Position numbers and translations under genes: made by a program
The notes under the pieces: generated by a model
What the model saw: the letters and a program-made list of their open reading frames with translations, nothing else
Databases searched by the model: none
Told to the model about the DNA's origin: nothing
Source: Crossiella equi
GTDB taxonomy: Bacteria > Actinomycetota > Actinomycetes > Mycobacteriales > Pseudonocardiaceae
Length of the DNA stretch: 64,000 nt
Assembly (NCBI RefSeq): GCF_017876755.1
Contig: NZ_JAGIOO010000001.1
Span: forward strand, 3,705,786 to 3,769,785
Direction of reading: 5' to 3'
Part shown: positions 35,479 through 44,184 of the stretch, piece by piece
Numbering within the stretch: the first letter of the stretch is position 1
Layout of the letters: each line of letters begins with the position of its first letter

Positions 35479-36891
35479 TTGCACACCGACGTCCTCGTTG
35501 TCGGCGCCGGTCCGGTCGGGCTGCTGCTCGCCGCCGAGCTGCGCCTGGGCGGGCTGTCCGTCCACCTTGTCGACCGGCTCGACGAGCCCAGCACGTTCTC
35601 CAAGGCCTTCGGCATCGGCGGCCGCACGCTGGACTGGTTCGACCAGCGCGGCATCTCAGACCGCGTGCCCGCCGACGCGCACCGCTGGCCCGGCGGTCAC
35701 TTCGCGGGCCTGCCCACCTGGCTCAGCTACGAACGGCTGCCCACCGCGCACCGCTACGCCATCCGGATCTCGCAGCAGGACACCGAGCGGCTGCTGGCCG
35801 AGCACGCCCTGGCCCTCGGGGTGCCCGTGCGCCGGGGCCGGGAGCTGACCGCGCTGTCCCAGGACGCCGACGGGGTCCGGGCCGAGGTCGGCGGCCAGGT
35901 GGTCACCGCGCGGTACCTGGTGGGCTGCGACGGCGGCCGCAGCACGGTCCGCAAGCTCGCGGGCATCGGCTTCCCCGGCTCCACCGACGAGGGCGGCACC
36001 CTGCTCGGCGACGTGGTGCTGACCGAACAGCCGCCCGGCATCGGGCTGCTGCGCACGCCGACCGGCGTGGTGTTCCTGGCCCCGCTGGGCGAGGGCCTGC
36101 ACCGGGTCTGCCCGGCCCGCATCGGCGAGGCCTACTCCGAGGAGCCGCTGACCCTGGAGGAGCTGCGGGCGAGCCTGCGCGCGGTGCTGGGCACCGACCT
36201 GGGCGCGCACTCCCCGCGCTGGCTGTCCCGGATGCGCACGAACTCCCGCGTGGCCGAGCGCTACCGCAGCGGGCGGGTGCTGCTCGCGGGCGACGCGGCG
36301 CACGTGCACTCCCCCACCGGCGGCCAGGGCCTGAACCTGGGCTTCGGGGACGCGGTGAACCTGGGCTGGAAGCTGGCCGCGGTGCTCTCGGGTGCGGCCG
36401 CGCCGGAGCTGCTGGACACCTACCAGGCCGAACGGCGCCCGGTGGCCGAGCGCGTGCTGTTCAACACCCGCGCGCAGCTGGCGCTGAACAAGCCGGGCGA
36501 GCAGGTGGACGCGCTGCGCGAGGTGCTGGACTCGCTGCTGGACATCCCGGAGGTCAACGACCGGCTGGCCGCGATGACCACCAGCACGGCGCTGTCCTAC
36601 GACCTGCCCGGCGCGCACCCGCTGACCGGCACGTTCCTGCCGGACCTGCCGCTGGTCGTGGCCGGGCAGCCCACGCGGCTGGCCGAGCTGCTGCGGACCG
36701 GCAGGGGTGTGCTGCTGTGCCTGGACGGGCGGTCCCGCACGCTGCCCGGGGTACCGACGGTGGTGGCGGACACGGCGACGCCGCCAGCCCCCGCGTTGCT
36801 CGTCCGGCCGGACGGGCACGTGGCGTGGGCTGACGGCGCCGGGGACTCCCTGGCCGCGGCGAGCTGGGTCAGTCGTCCTGTCCCCGGGTGA
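35479..36891 (+). CDS. FAD-dependent aromatic monooxygenase (PHBH fold)
   Basis: 470 residues of the class A flavoprotein hydroxylases, which use NAD(P)H and O2 to hydroxylate aromatic or polyketide substrates, and in some members inactivate rifamycin or tetracycline. Motifs are VLVVGAGPVGLLLAAEL (dinucleotide-binding GxGxxG, residues 9-14), the central DG motif VGCDGGRSTVRKLAG, and GDAAHVHSPTGGQGLNLGFG (GD motif, about 275). A thioredoxin-like C-terminal domain completes it. TTG 35479 has GGAGG 5 nt upstream. It is divergent from a MarR gene. The 3' end overlaps the desaturase gene by 23 nt on the other strand. Confidence 0.9.
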   Translation: MHTDVLVVGAGPVGLLLAAELRLGGLSVHLVDRLDEPSTFSKAFGIGGRTLDWFDQRGISDRVPADAHRWPGGHFAGLPTWLSYERLPTAHRYAIRISQQDTERLLAEHALALGVPVRRGRELTALSQDADGVRAEVGGQVVTARYLVGCDGGRSTVRKLAGIGFPGSTDEGGTLLGDVVLTEQPPGIGLLRTPTGVVFLAPLGEGLHRVCPARIGEAYSEEPLTLEELRASLRAVLGTDLGAHSPRWLSRMRTNSRVAERYRSGRVLLAGDAAHVHSPTGGQGLNLGFGDAVNLGWKLAAVLSGAAAPELLDTYQAERRPVAERVLFNTRAQLALNKPGEQVDALREVLDSLLDIPEVNDRLAAMTTSTALSYDLPGAHPLTGTFLPDLPLVVAGQPTRLAELLRTGRGVLLCLDGRSRTLPGVPTVVADTATPPAPALLVRPDGHVAWADGAGDSLAAASWVSRPVPG

Positions 36892-37819
36892 TGCGGGCCA
36901 GGCGGCGCGGGGTGGGCCAGCGGACCTGGCTCGCCCAGCCGAGCTTCTCGAAGATCCAGATCAGCCGGGCGGAGATGTCGACCTGACCGCGCAGCACGCC
37001 GTGGCGGGCGCAGGTCGGGTCGGCGTGGTGCAGGTTGTGCCAGGACTCGCCGAAGCTGAGGATGGCCAGCGGCCAGAAGTTGGCGGCCTTGTCCTTGGAC
37101 TTGAACGGGCGGTCGCCGATCATGTGGCAGATCGAGTTCACCGACCAGGTCACGTGGTGCAGGAAGCTGATCCGCACCAGCCCGGCCCAGAACAGCGCGG
37201 TGAGCCCGCCCCACCAGGACCAGGTGATCAGGCCGCCGAGGACGCCCGGCAGGATGAAGCTGGCCGTGGTGATCGGCACCAGCAGGCGGTCGACCGCGCG
37301 GATGTCCGCATCCGCCAACAGGTCCGGCGCGAACCGGGCCAGGTTGGTCTTCTCCCGCTCGAACATCCAGCCCATGTGCGCGTGCCAGAAGCCCTTGGCC
37401 AGCGCCCACGGCGAGCTGCCGTACAGCCACGGCGAGTGCGGGTCGCCCTCCTTGTCGGAGAAGGCGTGGTGCCGCCGGTGGTCGGCCACCCAATCGGTCG
37501 GGGAGCCCTGCACGGCAAGCGTGCCGGCCACGGCCAGCGCGATCCGCAGTGGACGGTTGGCCCGGAACGACCCGTGCGTGAACAGCCGGTGGTAGCCGAC
37601 GGTGACCCCGAGCCCGCTGACCAGGTAGAAGCCCGCGGCCAGGCCGATGTCGGTCCAGGACAGCCCCCAGCCCCAGGCCAGCGGCACGGCGGCGATCAGG
37701 GCCAGGAACGGGAGGATCACGAACACCTTGACGCCGATGTAGGAGGCGGTGGAGCGCTCGCCGTCCAGGATCGGCTTGGGCCCCTCCGGGCGCGTGGGAG
37801 TCTCGAGCACAGCTGTCAC
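36869..37819 (-). CDS. Acyl-CoA/fatty-acid desaturase
   Basis: 316 residues, an integral membrane di-iron desaturase (delta-9 type) that puts a double bond into long acyl chains. The three histidine boxes are GYHRLFTH (His77-His82), HRRHH (114-118) and HNLHH (about 257-261), separated by four hydrophobic stretches. It needs an electron donor, not seen nearby. The start is GTG 37819. The palindrome at 37914-37929 lies about 95 bp upstream. It is divergent from the Gfo/Idh/MocA gene. Confidence 0.92.
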   Translation of the reverse strand: MTAVLETPTRPEGPKPILDGERSTASYIGVKVFVILPFLALIAAVPLAWGWGLSWTDIGLAAGFYLVSGLGVTVGYHRLFTHGSFRANRPLRIALAVAGTLAVQGSPTDWVADHRRHHAFSDKEGDPHSPWLYGSSPWALAKGFWHAHMGWMFEREKTNLARFAPDLLADADIRAVDRLLVPITTASFILPGVLGGLITWSWWGGLTALFWAGLVRISFLHHVTWSVNSICHMIGDRPFKSKDKAANFWPLAILSFGESWHNLHHADPTCARHGVLRGQVDISARLIWIFEKLGWASQVRWPTPRRLARITRGQDD

Positions 37820-37913
37820 GGGGGAAGACCTCGCTACTCGGCGGACCTCTGCCGCCGTTCCCCTGTGACGCTAGGTGCGCGGCACGGACCGTAGCCAGCT
37901 CCGGGGGCAAAGA

Positions 37914-37929
37914 GGGGAGTTAACTCCCC
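37914..37929. promoter_or_regulatory. Perfect 16-bp palindrome, candidate operator
   Basis: GGGGAGTTAACTCCCC in the gap between the divergent desaturase and dehydrogenase genes. Perfect symmetry around TTAA in very GC-rich DNA suggests a regulator site, possibly for membrane-lipid control of the desaturase. Confidence 0.5.
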
Positions 37930-37988
37930 CAAGAACGCTCCCAGGCTCCCCCACGGCGGGCTCACCGGAGTCGACCTAGGGTGGGATC

Positions 37989-39044
37989 ATGACCTTGCGA
38001 GCGGCTCTTGTCGGTTACGGGCTCGGCGGTTCGGCCTTCCACGCGCCTTTCCTCGCCAGCACCCCGGGGCTTCGCCTGGCGGCCGTGGTGACCGGCAACC
38101 CGGAGCGGCAGGAGGCGGTGCGCGCGCGGTACCCGGACACCGAGCTGGTGCCGAGCCTGGAACACCTGCTGGCCCGGGCCGGGGACTTCGACCTGGCGGT
38201 GATCACCACCCCGAACCGGCACCACTACGAGAACGCCTCCTCGGCCCTGCGCCACGGCCTGCCGGTCGTGGTGGACAAGCCCTTCTCCGCCTCGGCCGAG
38301 GACGCCCGTGCGCTGGCCGACCTGGCCGCGGCCCGGGGCCTGCTGGCCGCGCCGTTCCACAACCGCCGCTTCGACGGCGACTTCCGCACCGTCCGCCGCC
38401 TGCTGGGCGAGGGGCGGATGGGCCGTCCGACCCGCTTCGAGTCCCGGTTCGAGCGTTGGCGCCCGGACCCCACCACCAGCTGGAAGGCCTGGAAGGAGAG
38501 CCGCGACCCGGCCGACGCGGGCGGCATCACCCACGACCTGGGCAGCCACCTCATCGACCAGGCGGTGGCCTTGTTCGGCCGTCCGCTGCGGGTCTACGCC
38601 GAGATCGCGGTCCGCCGGGACAAGGCCGTCGTGGACGACGACGCCTTCATCGCCCTGACCCACCACGAGGGCGTGACCTCCCACCTGTGGATGAGCGCCC
38701 TGGCCGCCGACCTGGGCCCGCGCTTCCGCGTCCTGGGCGACGCCGGGTCCTACGTCAAGCACGGCATGGACCCCCAGGAAGCGCTGCTCAAGGAGGGCGC
38801 CACCCCGGGCGGCGAGGGCTGGGGCGAGGAACCGGAATCGGCCTGGGGCCGGCTCGGCGCGGTCGGCGACACCAGCCCGGTGCGCACCGAGCCGGGCGCG
38901 TACCAGGACTACTACGCGGGCATCGTGCGCACGCTCACCGAGGGCGCCCCGCCCCCGGTGAGCGCCCTGGACGGCGTGACCACGGCCGAGCTCGTCGAGG
39001 CGGCCTACCAGTCCAGCCGCACCGGCCAGGTGGTCGAGGTCTAG
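37989..39044 (+). CDS. Gfo/Idh/MocA-family NAD(P)-dependent oxidoreductase
   Basis: 351 residues. N-terminal Rossmann domain with VGYGLGGSAFHAPF (residues 8-21), and the family motif VVVDKPFSASAEDA containing EKP-like DKP (Lys about 99). The C-terminal domain has GGITHDLGSHLIDQAVALFG with the conserved Asp and His. It probably oxidises or reduces a sugar or polyol; the substrate is unknown. ATG 37989 lies 6 nt after TAGGGT, so it is likely leaderless. The stop TAG is shared as CTAG with the convergent exonuclease gene. Confidence 0.88.
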   Translation: MTLRAALVGYGLGGSAFHAPFLASTPGLRLAAVVTGNPERQEAVRARYPDTELVPSLEHLLARAGDFDLAVITTPNRHHYENASSALRHGLPVVVDKPFSASAEDARALADLAAARGLLAAPFHNRRFDGDFRTVRRLLGEGRMGRPTRFESRFERWRPDPTTSWKAWKESRDPADAGGITHDLGSHLIDQAVALFGRPLRVYAEIAVRRDKAVVDDDAFIALTHHEGVTSHLWMSALAADLGPRFRVLGDAGSYVKHGMDPQEALLKEGATPGGEGWGEEPESAWGRLGAVGDTSPVRTEPGAYQDYYAGIVRTLTEGAPPPVSALDGVTTAELVEAAYQSSRTGQVVEV

Positions 39045-40249
39045 CCGAGGGCGGCGAGCAGGGCGGCGAAGGACTCCTCCCCCACGATCGGCACCCCCTG
39101 GTCGCGGGCCTTCTTCGCCTTGCCCGACAAGGAGTCCGGGTCGGCCGCGACCAGCAGCCGGGTCCTCCGGCTCACCCCGGCGCCGACCACCAGCCCACGC
39201 GCCCGTGCCCGCTCCTCCCACACCCCCCGGGGCTCGGTCAGCTGCCCGGTGAACACCACGCCGTGCCCGGGCTCCAGCCGGAACCGCAACCCGGGGCTGG
39301 CAACGCGGGCCCGCTCGAACGAGGCCGCCACGTCGTCCCCGCCGAGCCCGAGCAGCCCCGCTACCAGGGCCAGGTCGGTGACCTCCGCGTCCGTGACGAG
39401 CCCGTCGGCCCAGGCGGCCACGGCCAGCGCGTCCAGGTACCCCCGGTGCAGGGCCAGCACCTCGGGCAGGCCGAGCCCGAGCCCGCGCGCGGTGTGCACC
39501 AGCTCCTCCTGCTCCCCCGCCGACAGGTACCGGTCCAGCAGGGCGTGGTCCAGCACGTCCAGGTAGTCGTCGGCCCGGACCGGCTGCGCCACCCGGGGCA
39601 GCAGGCCGACCAGGTTGGCCAGGAAGTGCCGCTCGGTGGGCGCGTCCCCACCTCGCCGGACCTCCCCGACCGCGGTGACCGGCAACGCGGGCCAGGACCA
39701 GGCGGCGGCCTCCCGGATGGCCCCCGACCAGGGCTCGGGCGTCCCGCACAGCCGGAGGTAGTGGCTCATCAGCCCGGCCGCGGCCCGGGCGTCGGCCAAC
39801 GCGGAGTGCGCCTGCCCCCGCACCACGCCCGCCGTCCGGCAACACGCCTCCAGCGACCGCGACACCGAGCCCAGGAACTCGTCGGCCAGCCGCATCGTGC
39901 ACAGCGCGGGCATCCCGCCGAAGGGCACCGCGACCCCGAGCCGGGCGTACTCCGCCTCCAGGAACCGCGCGTCGAAGGACACGTTGTGTGCCACCAGCAC
40001 CCGCCCGGCCAACCGCGAGACCAGCTCCCCGGCCACGTCCCGGAACACGGGTGCACGCCGCACCTCCGCGGCCCGGATCCCGTGCACCTGCTGCGGTCCC
40101 AGGTCCCGGTCGGGGTTGACCAGCGTGCACCACTCGTCGACAGGGTCGCCGCGCTCGTCCAGCCGCACCACCGCGACCTCGACCACCCGGTGGTGGTAGC
40201 CGGGGTGGAGCCCGGTCGTCTCGACGTCGACCACCGCGTAGCCGCTCAC
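39041..40249 (-). CDS. DEDDh 3'-5' exonuclease with C-terminal BRCT domain
   Basis: 402 residues. The DnaQ-like exonuclease domain (about 3-170) has DVETTG (Asp8, Glu10), AHNVSFDARFLE and HSALADARAA, giving the DEDDh set. A helical middle section follows, then a BRCT domain (about 310-400: GVVFTGQLTEPRGVWEERAR to SLSGKAKKARDQGVPIVGEE). Such proteins are proofreading- or repair-type nucleases outside the polymerase core. GTG 40249 has GGGGGG 4 nt upstream. The gene ends in a CTAG shared with the dehydrogenase. Confidence 0.88.
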   Translation of the reverse strand: MSGYAVVDVETTGLHPGYHHRVVEVAVVRLDERGDPVDEWCTLVNPDRDLGPQQVHGIRAAEVRRAPVFRDVAGELVSRLAGRVLVAHNVSFDARFLEAEYARLGVAVPFGGMPALCTMRLADEFLGSVSRSLEACCRTAGVVRGQAHSALADARAAAGLMSHYLRLCGTPEPWSGAIREAAAWSWPALPVTAVGEVRRGGDAPTERHFLANLVGLLPRVAQPVRADDYLDVLDHALLDRYLSAGEQEELVHTARGLGLGLPEVLALHRGYLDALAVAAWADGLVTDAEVTDLALVAGLLGLGGDDVAASFERARVASPGLRFRLEPGHGVVFTGQLTEPRGVWEERARARGLVVGAGVSRRTRLLVAADPDSLSGKAKKARDQGVPIVGEESFAALLAALG

Positions 40250-40322
40250 GCATCCCCCCTCGCCGCACCGGCGCGGTGCCAGTGCTCTCCGCCGGTGCTG
40301 TCGGGCGGAGCGAGGGCCGGTG

Positions 40323-41699
40323 TTATCCGGCCCGTCGGGCATCACCTGACCGGCGCAGCAGCTTCTCCAGCGCGGTCACGGACTGCCGCACCTGTGCCGC
40401 GGGCACCCGGCTGTAGGCCAGCACCAGCCCGGCCCGCCCGGGTTCGCTGTGCCAGTACGGTTCGAGCCCCTCCAGCGCGATGCCCTCCCGTTCGCCCGCC
40501 GCGACGAGCTCCCGTTCCAGCGCAAGGCCTTCCGGCAGCTCCAGCAGCGCGTGCAGACCGGCCGAGATGCCGGTGAGGCCGCCGCCCAGGGGGAGATCGG
40601 CCAGGGTGGAGACGAGGTGTTCCCGGCGGCGGCGGTAGGCGGTGCGGGTGCGGCGGATGTGGGCGTCGAAGCGGCCGCTGGTGATGAGCTCGGCCATGGC
40701 GAGCTGGTCCAGGGCCGGGACGTTCTGGGTGATCATCGTGTCCAGGACCGGGTCCACGAGTTTCGCCGGGAGGGCCAGCCAGCCCATGCGCATGCCCGGG
40801 GCCAGGAGCTTGGAGGTGGTGCCGCCGTAGACGACCCTGGTCGGGTCCAGCTCGTGCAGGGCGCCCACCGGCTGGCGGTCGTAGCGGTACTCGCCGTCGT
40901 AGTCGTCCTCGACCACGTAGCCGTCCACCTCGCGTGCCCAGTCCACGATCTGCTTGCGGCGCAACGGGCTCAGCGTGTGGCCCAGCGGGTACTGGTGCGC
41001 CGGGGTGACCAGGGTCGCGCGGGCCGCCAGCGCCCCGACCTCGATGCCCTCCTCGTCCACCGGCACCGGGTGGATGGCCAGGCCCGTCCTGCGCACCACG
41101 TCCCGGTGGCGGTACAGGCACGGGTCCTCCATGTTCAGCCCCGTGATGCCCAGCTCGGCGAAGACCCCGCACAGCAGGCGCAGCCCCGGGGAGAAGCCGC
41201 TCACGACGACGATCCGCTCCGGCGGGCACACCACCTTGCGCGCCCGGGCCAGGTAGCCCGACAGGGCCGCGCGCAGCTCCGGGCGGCCGCGCTGGTCGCC
41301 GTAGCGGAAGGCGTCGGCGGGCACGCCGCGCAGGACCGTGCGCAGCGCCGCCAGCCAGGCCGGGCCCGGGAACAGGGAGGTGTCCGGTTCGCCCGGACGG
41401 AAGTCCCAGCGCGGGCCTCGTGGCGGCACCGCGTGCTCGGCGGGCGGGTCGTGCGCCGGGGCCGCCGCCACCACGGTGGCCGCGCCCTGGCGGCTGTGGA
41501 ACCAGCCCTCCGCGCTCAGCTGCGCGTACGCCTCCACCACGGTGCCCCGCGCCACGCCCAGCCGGACCGCCAGGCCCCGGGTGGACGGCAACGGGTCGCC
41601 CGGGCGCAGGCGGCCGTCGCGGATGGCCGCGCGCAGGGCGCGTTCGATGGCGGTGTGCCGGGCCAGGCCCGGTTCCAGGTCCAGGTGCAGCTCGGCCAC
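40323..41699 (-). CDS. MocR/PdxR-type regulator (GntR HTH fused to aminotransferase)
   Basis: 458 residues. GntR winged helix (about 10-78: PLPSTRGLAVRLGVARGTVV) joined to a fold-type I aminotransferase-like domain with VEDDYDGEYRYDR (PLP-contacting Asp) and YGGTTSKLLAPGMRMGW (Schiff-base Lys, about residue 300). MocR proteins sense PLP or amino compounds and activate or repress divergent genes. GTG 41699 lies inside the left half of the inverted repeat 41698-41746, so autoregulation is likely. The targets should be the AhpD-like and PEP-mutase-like genes on the other side. Confidence 0.9.
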   Translation of the reverse strand: MAELHLDLEPGLARHTAIERALRAAIRDGRLRPGDPLPSTRGLAVRLGVARGTVVEAYAQLSAEGWFHSRQGAATVVAAAPAHDPPAEHAVPPRGPRWDFRPGEPDTSLFPGPAWLAALRTVLRGVPADAFRYGDQRGRPELRAALSGYLARARKVVCPPERIVVVSGFSPGLRLLCGVFAELGITGLNMEDPCLYRHRDVVRRTGLAIHPVPVDEEGIEVGALAARATLVTPAHQYPLGHTLSPLRRKQIVDWAREVDGYVVEDDYDGEYRYDRQPVGALHELDPTRVVYGGTTSKLLAPGMRMGWLALPAKLVDPVLDTMITQNVPALDQLAMAELITSGRFDAHIRRTRTAYRRRREHLVSTLADLPLGGGLTGISAGLHALLELPEGLALERELVAAGEREGIALEGLEPYWHSEPGRAGLVLAYSRVPAAQVRQSVTALEKLLRRSGDARRAG

Positions 41700-41746
41700 T
41701 GGTACAGAATACTTGCCCCGAACTGGACCAGGTTTCCTGTACCAGT
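41698..41746. promoter_or_regulatory. MocR operator with a 10-bp perfect inverted repeat
   Basis: ACTGGTACAG (41698-41707) and CTGTACCAGT (41737-41746) are exact complements 29 bp apart, with a third related CTGGACCAG in between (about 41723). MocR family sites usually have two or three half-sites of this kind in the divergent promoter. Confidence 0.7.
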
Positions 41747-41765
41747 TCTGCCTAGGGTTGGTCCC

Positions 41766-42227
41766 GTGAGCACCAACCGACCCTCCTTCGCGAAGATCTG
41801 GCCCGCCGGGTTCAAGGCCATGCAGGCGTTCAGCGCCGCGGTCGCCGACTCCGGGCTGGACAAGACCGTCAGCGAACTCATCAAGATCCGCGCCTCGCAG
41901 CTCAACGGCTGCGCGTTCTGCCTGGACATGCACGTCCGGGACGCCGCCGCCCTCGGCGAGACCCCGCAGCGGCTGGCCCTGGTCGCCGCCTGGCGCGAGG
42001 CCAAGGACGTCTTCACCGAGGCCGAACGCGCCGCGCTGGCCCTCACCGAGGCCGTCACCAACGTCAACCACGGCCCGGTGCCGGACGAGGTCTACGAACA
42101 GGCCGTGCGGGCCCTGGGCGAGGAGACCGTCACCAAGGCGGTCTACGCCATCGTGGCCATCAACGCCTGGAACCGGCTCAACGTGGTCCAGCCCCTCCCG
42201 TTCGAGGTGGAGCACCCGCATGCGTGA
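41766..42227 (+). CDS. AhpD-like carboxymuconolactone decarboxylase family protein
   Basis: 153 residues with the alkylhydroperoxidase motif SQLNGCAFCLDMHVRDA: redox pair Cys49/Cys52 and His56. Such proteins are thiol peroxidases or gamma-carboxymuconolactone decarboxylases; the CxxC points to the first. GTG 41766 lies 7 nt after TAGGGT, so it is likely leaderless. Its end overlaps the next gene by 8 nt. It is the first gene of a two-gene operon opposite a MocR regulator. Confidence 0.87.
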   Translation: MSTNRPSFAKIWPAGFKAMQAFSAAVADSGLDKTVSELIKIRASQLNGCAFCLDMHVRDAAALGETPQRLALVAAWREAKDVFTEAERAALALTEAVTNVNHGPVPDEVYEQAVRALGEETVTKAVYAIVAINAWNRLNVVQPLPFEVEHPHA

Positions 42228-42975
42228 GCTGGCCGCCCAGGCCGCGCGGCTGCGGGCGCTCATGGTGCCCGGCGCCCCGCTGGTGCTGCCCAACGCCTGG
42301 GACGCCGCCACCGCGAACCTGGTGGCCGGGCTGGGTTTCCCGGTCGTGGCCACCTCCAGCCACGCGGTCGCCGCCGCGGCGGGTTTCCCCGACGACAACT
42401 CGATGCCCGCCGACGTCGCCTTCGCCGCGGTGGCCACCATCGCGGGCGCCACCGCGCTGCCGGTCACCGCCGACCTGGAGGCCGGATACGGGCTGGACAC
42501 CGAGGAGCTCGTGGCCCGCCTGCACGGCGCGGGCGCGGTGGGCTGCAACCTGGAGGACACCGACCACGCCCTCGGCGGACTGGTGCCGGTGGCCGAGCAG
42601 GCGGCGTGGCTGGCCTCGGTGAAGGCCGCGGGCGACGTCGTGCTCAACGCGCGGGTCGACACCTTCATCAGCCGGTCGGTGGCGCCCGAAGACCGCCTGC
42701 CACAAGCGATCGAGCGCGGCCGGGCCTACCTCGCCGCGGGTGCGGACTGCGTCTACCCCATCGGGCTCACCGACCCCGAGGGCATCCGCGAGTTCACCTC
42801 GGCCGTGGGCGGACCGGTGAACGTGCACTTCCACTTCGGCGGCCCGTCGGTCGCGGAGCTGGCCTCCTTCGGCGTCGCGCGGATCTCGTTGGGCGCCGGG
42901 CTGTTCAAGGTGGCACAGCAGGCCGTGGCCGACGCGGTGGCGACACTCGGTGACAACACGTCCACTGTGGACTGA
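42220..42975 (+). CDS. Isocitrate lyase/PEP mutase family protein
   Basis: 251 residues of the (beta/alpha)8 PEP mutase/isocitrate lyase superfamily. It has VLPNAWDAATANLVAGLGFP, the Mg-site region TADLEAGYG, GCNLEDTDH and VDTFI. Members cleave C-C bonds of 2-hydroxy acids or make C-P bonds; the usual KKCGH/PNKMH-type catalytic loop is replaced here by SSHAVAAAAGFPDDN, so the precise reaction is open. It overlaps the AhpD-like gene and is probably MocR-controlled. The coding end lies in a GTCCACTGTGGAC palindrome. Confidence 0.8.
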   Translation: MRELAAQAARLRALMVPGAPLVLPNAWDAATANLVAGLGFPVVATSSHAVAAAAGFPDDNSMPADVAFAAVATIAGATALPVTADLEAGYGLDTEELVARLHGAGAVGCNLEDTDHALGGLVPVAEQAAWLASVKAAGDVVLNARVDTFISRSVAPEDRLPQAIERGRAYLAAGADCVYPIGLTDPEGIREFTSAVGGPVNVHFHFGGPSVAELASFGVARISLGAGLFKVAQQAVADAVATLGDNTSTVD

Positions 42976-43048
42976 TTAACCAGCACGATCCGGTGGTCCC
43001 GCTGGGGAAGCGGCGTTTCGCGCGGCCAGGCGCGGGACCATCGGAGCC

Positions 43049-43429
43049 ATGCCCCTCCCCACCTTCCTGCCCCTGCTCGCCGTCGTCGGCCTGCTCACGC
43101 CCACCCCGCCGCCGGAGAGCAGCCTCACGCTCAGCATCGGCCCGTACGAGGGCGCGGCGGCCGAGCGCACGGTCTCGCTGACCTGCGACCCCGACGAGGG
43201 CACGCACCCCACGCCCGCGCTCGCCTGCCAGGACCTGGTCAAGGCCGGTGGCGACATCACCAAGGTCGGCGACCCGCACACCGCCTGCACCGACCACCTC
43301 GAGGACCCGAAGATCGGCATCGCCCGGGGCCGGTGGCAGGGCCGCGTCGTCGACCAGCAGGTCGTCTTCGGCAATCCCTGCGAGTTCGCCACCCGCTCCG
43401 GGTACGTGTTCAAGGTGCACGGAAAGTGA
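43049..43429 (+). CDS. SSI-family subtilisin inhibitor-like protein
   Basis: 126 residues with an N-terminal hydrophobic segment (FLPLLAVVGLLTP) and the Streptomyces subtilisin inhibitor pattern: VSLTCDPDEGTHPTPALACQ then DLVKAGGDI, a second Cys pair (TACTDHL, NPCEF) and a C-terminal YVFKV. Secreted SSI proteins trap subtilases with an exposed loop between the second Cys pair. A related inhibitor gene follows 89 nt downstream in the same direction. Confidence 0.85.
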   Translation: MPLPTFLPLLAVVGLLTPTPPPESSLTLSIGPYEGAAAERTVSLTCDPDEGTHPTPALACQDLVKAGGDITKVGDPHTACTDHLEDPKIGIARGRWQGRVVDQQVVFGNPCEFATRSGYVFKVHGK

Positions 43430-43518
43430 CGAACCACGACCGGGTGTCACGCGATCCGGCGGACCCCATCGCGCAGGTCTCGGAACGGACACGGCGCTGC
43501 GGTACACCGGTTCGCACT

Positions 43519-43959
43519 ATGCGCATCTCACGATTCCTCGCAGGCTCGGCGCTCACCGGCGCCGCGCTCCTGGCACTGACCACTCCCGCCGCGACCGCCG
43601 CACCGGCGACCGGGCTGGACGTCACGGCACTGACCCTCTCGGTCGGCTACGGCGAGACCGACTCGCTGCACCCGGGCGAGATCGCGGTGCTCAGCTGCAA
43701 CCCGGCGCTCGGCACGCACCCGAGCCCGGTTCGCGCCTGCCGCTCCCTCAACCGCGTGGGCGGCGACATCGCCAAGCTCGCGCCGAAGGACGGCTACGTC
43801 TGCACGCTCGACTACAGCCCGCGCACGGTGACCGCCAAGGGCACCTACCGCGGCAAGGAGCTGAGCTGGCAGCAGCACTTCCCCAACACCTGCACGATGA
43901 TCGCCGAGACCGGCGACCTCTACACCTTCGCCAGCGGCAACGCACGGCCGCTGTCGTAA
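43519..43959 (+). CDS. SSI-family subtilisin inhibitor-like protein, second copy
   Basis: 146 residues with a clear signal peptide (FLAGSALTGAALLALTTPAA) and the same fold pattern: VLSCNPALGTHPSPVRACRS, LNRVGGDIAKL, YVCTLDY and NTCTM. The reactive-loop region (about PKDGYVCTLDYSP) differs from the upstream copy, so the two may inhibit different proteases. ATG 43519 lies 89 nt after the first inhibitor. A strong hairpin follows the gene. Confidence 0.83.
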   Translation: MRISRFLAGSALTGAALLALTTPAATAAPATGLDVTALTLSVGYGETDSLHPGEIAVLSCNPALGTHPSPVRACRSLNRVGGDIAKLAPKDGYVCTLDYSPRTVTAKGTYRGKELSWQQHFPNTCTMIAETGDLYTFASGNARPLS

Positions 43960-43985
43960 GGACAACCGGACCAACACGCGCGCGG

Positions 43986-44018
43986 GCGGCTCACCTGTAC
44001 TGCGAGCAGGTGAGCCGC
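43986..44018. terminator. Hairpin terminator of the SSI pair
   Basis: GCGGCTCACCTG / CAGGTGAGCCGC, a 12-bp perfect stem with a 9-nt loop. Two more hairpins built on a repeated CGGCCCCTGCTGCCGG follow (about 44030-44070). Confidence 0.75.
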
Positions 44019-44184
44019 TCGCACCTGTGTCCGGCCCCTGCTGCCGGACACCTCCGTCGGCCCCTGCTGCCGGCGGAAGTTGGTCGGGGCGCCCCGATCG
44101 CCCCGCAGTGCCAACACAATCATCCCGTGCTGAACCGCTTGTAAGAGCGATCTGAGAAAAAGCTGTGAAGCCTGCACCGGATCG

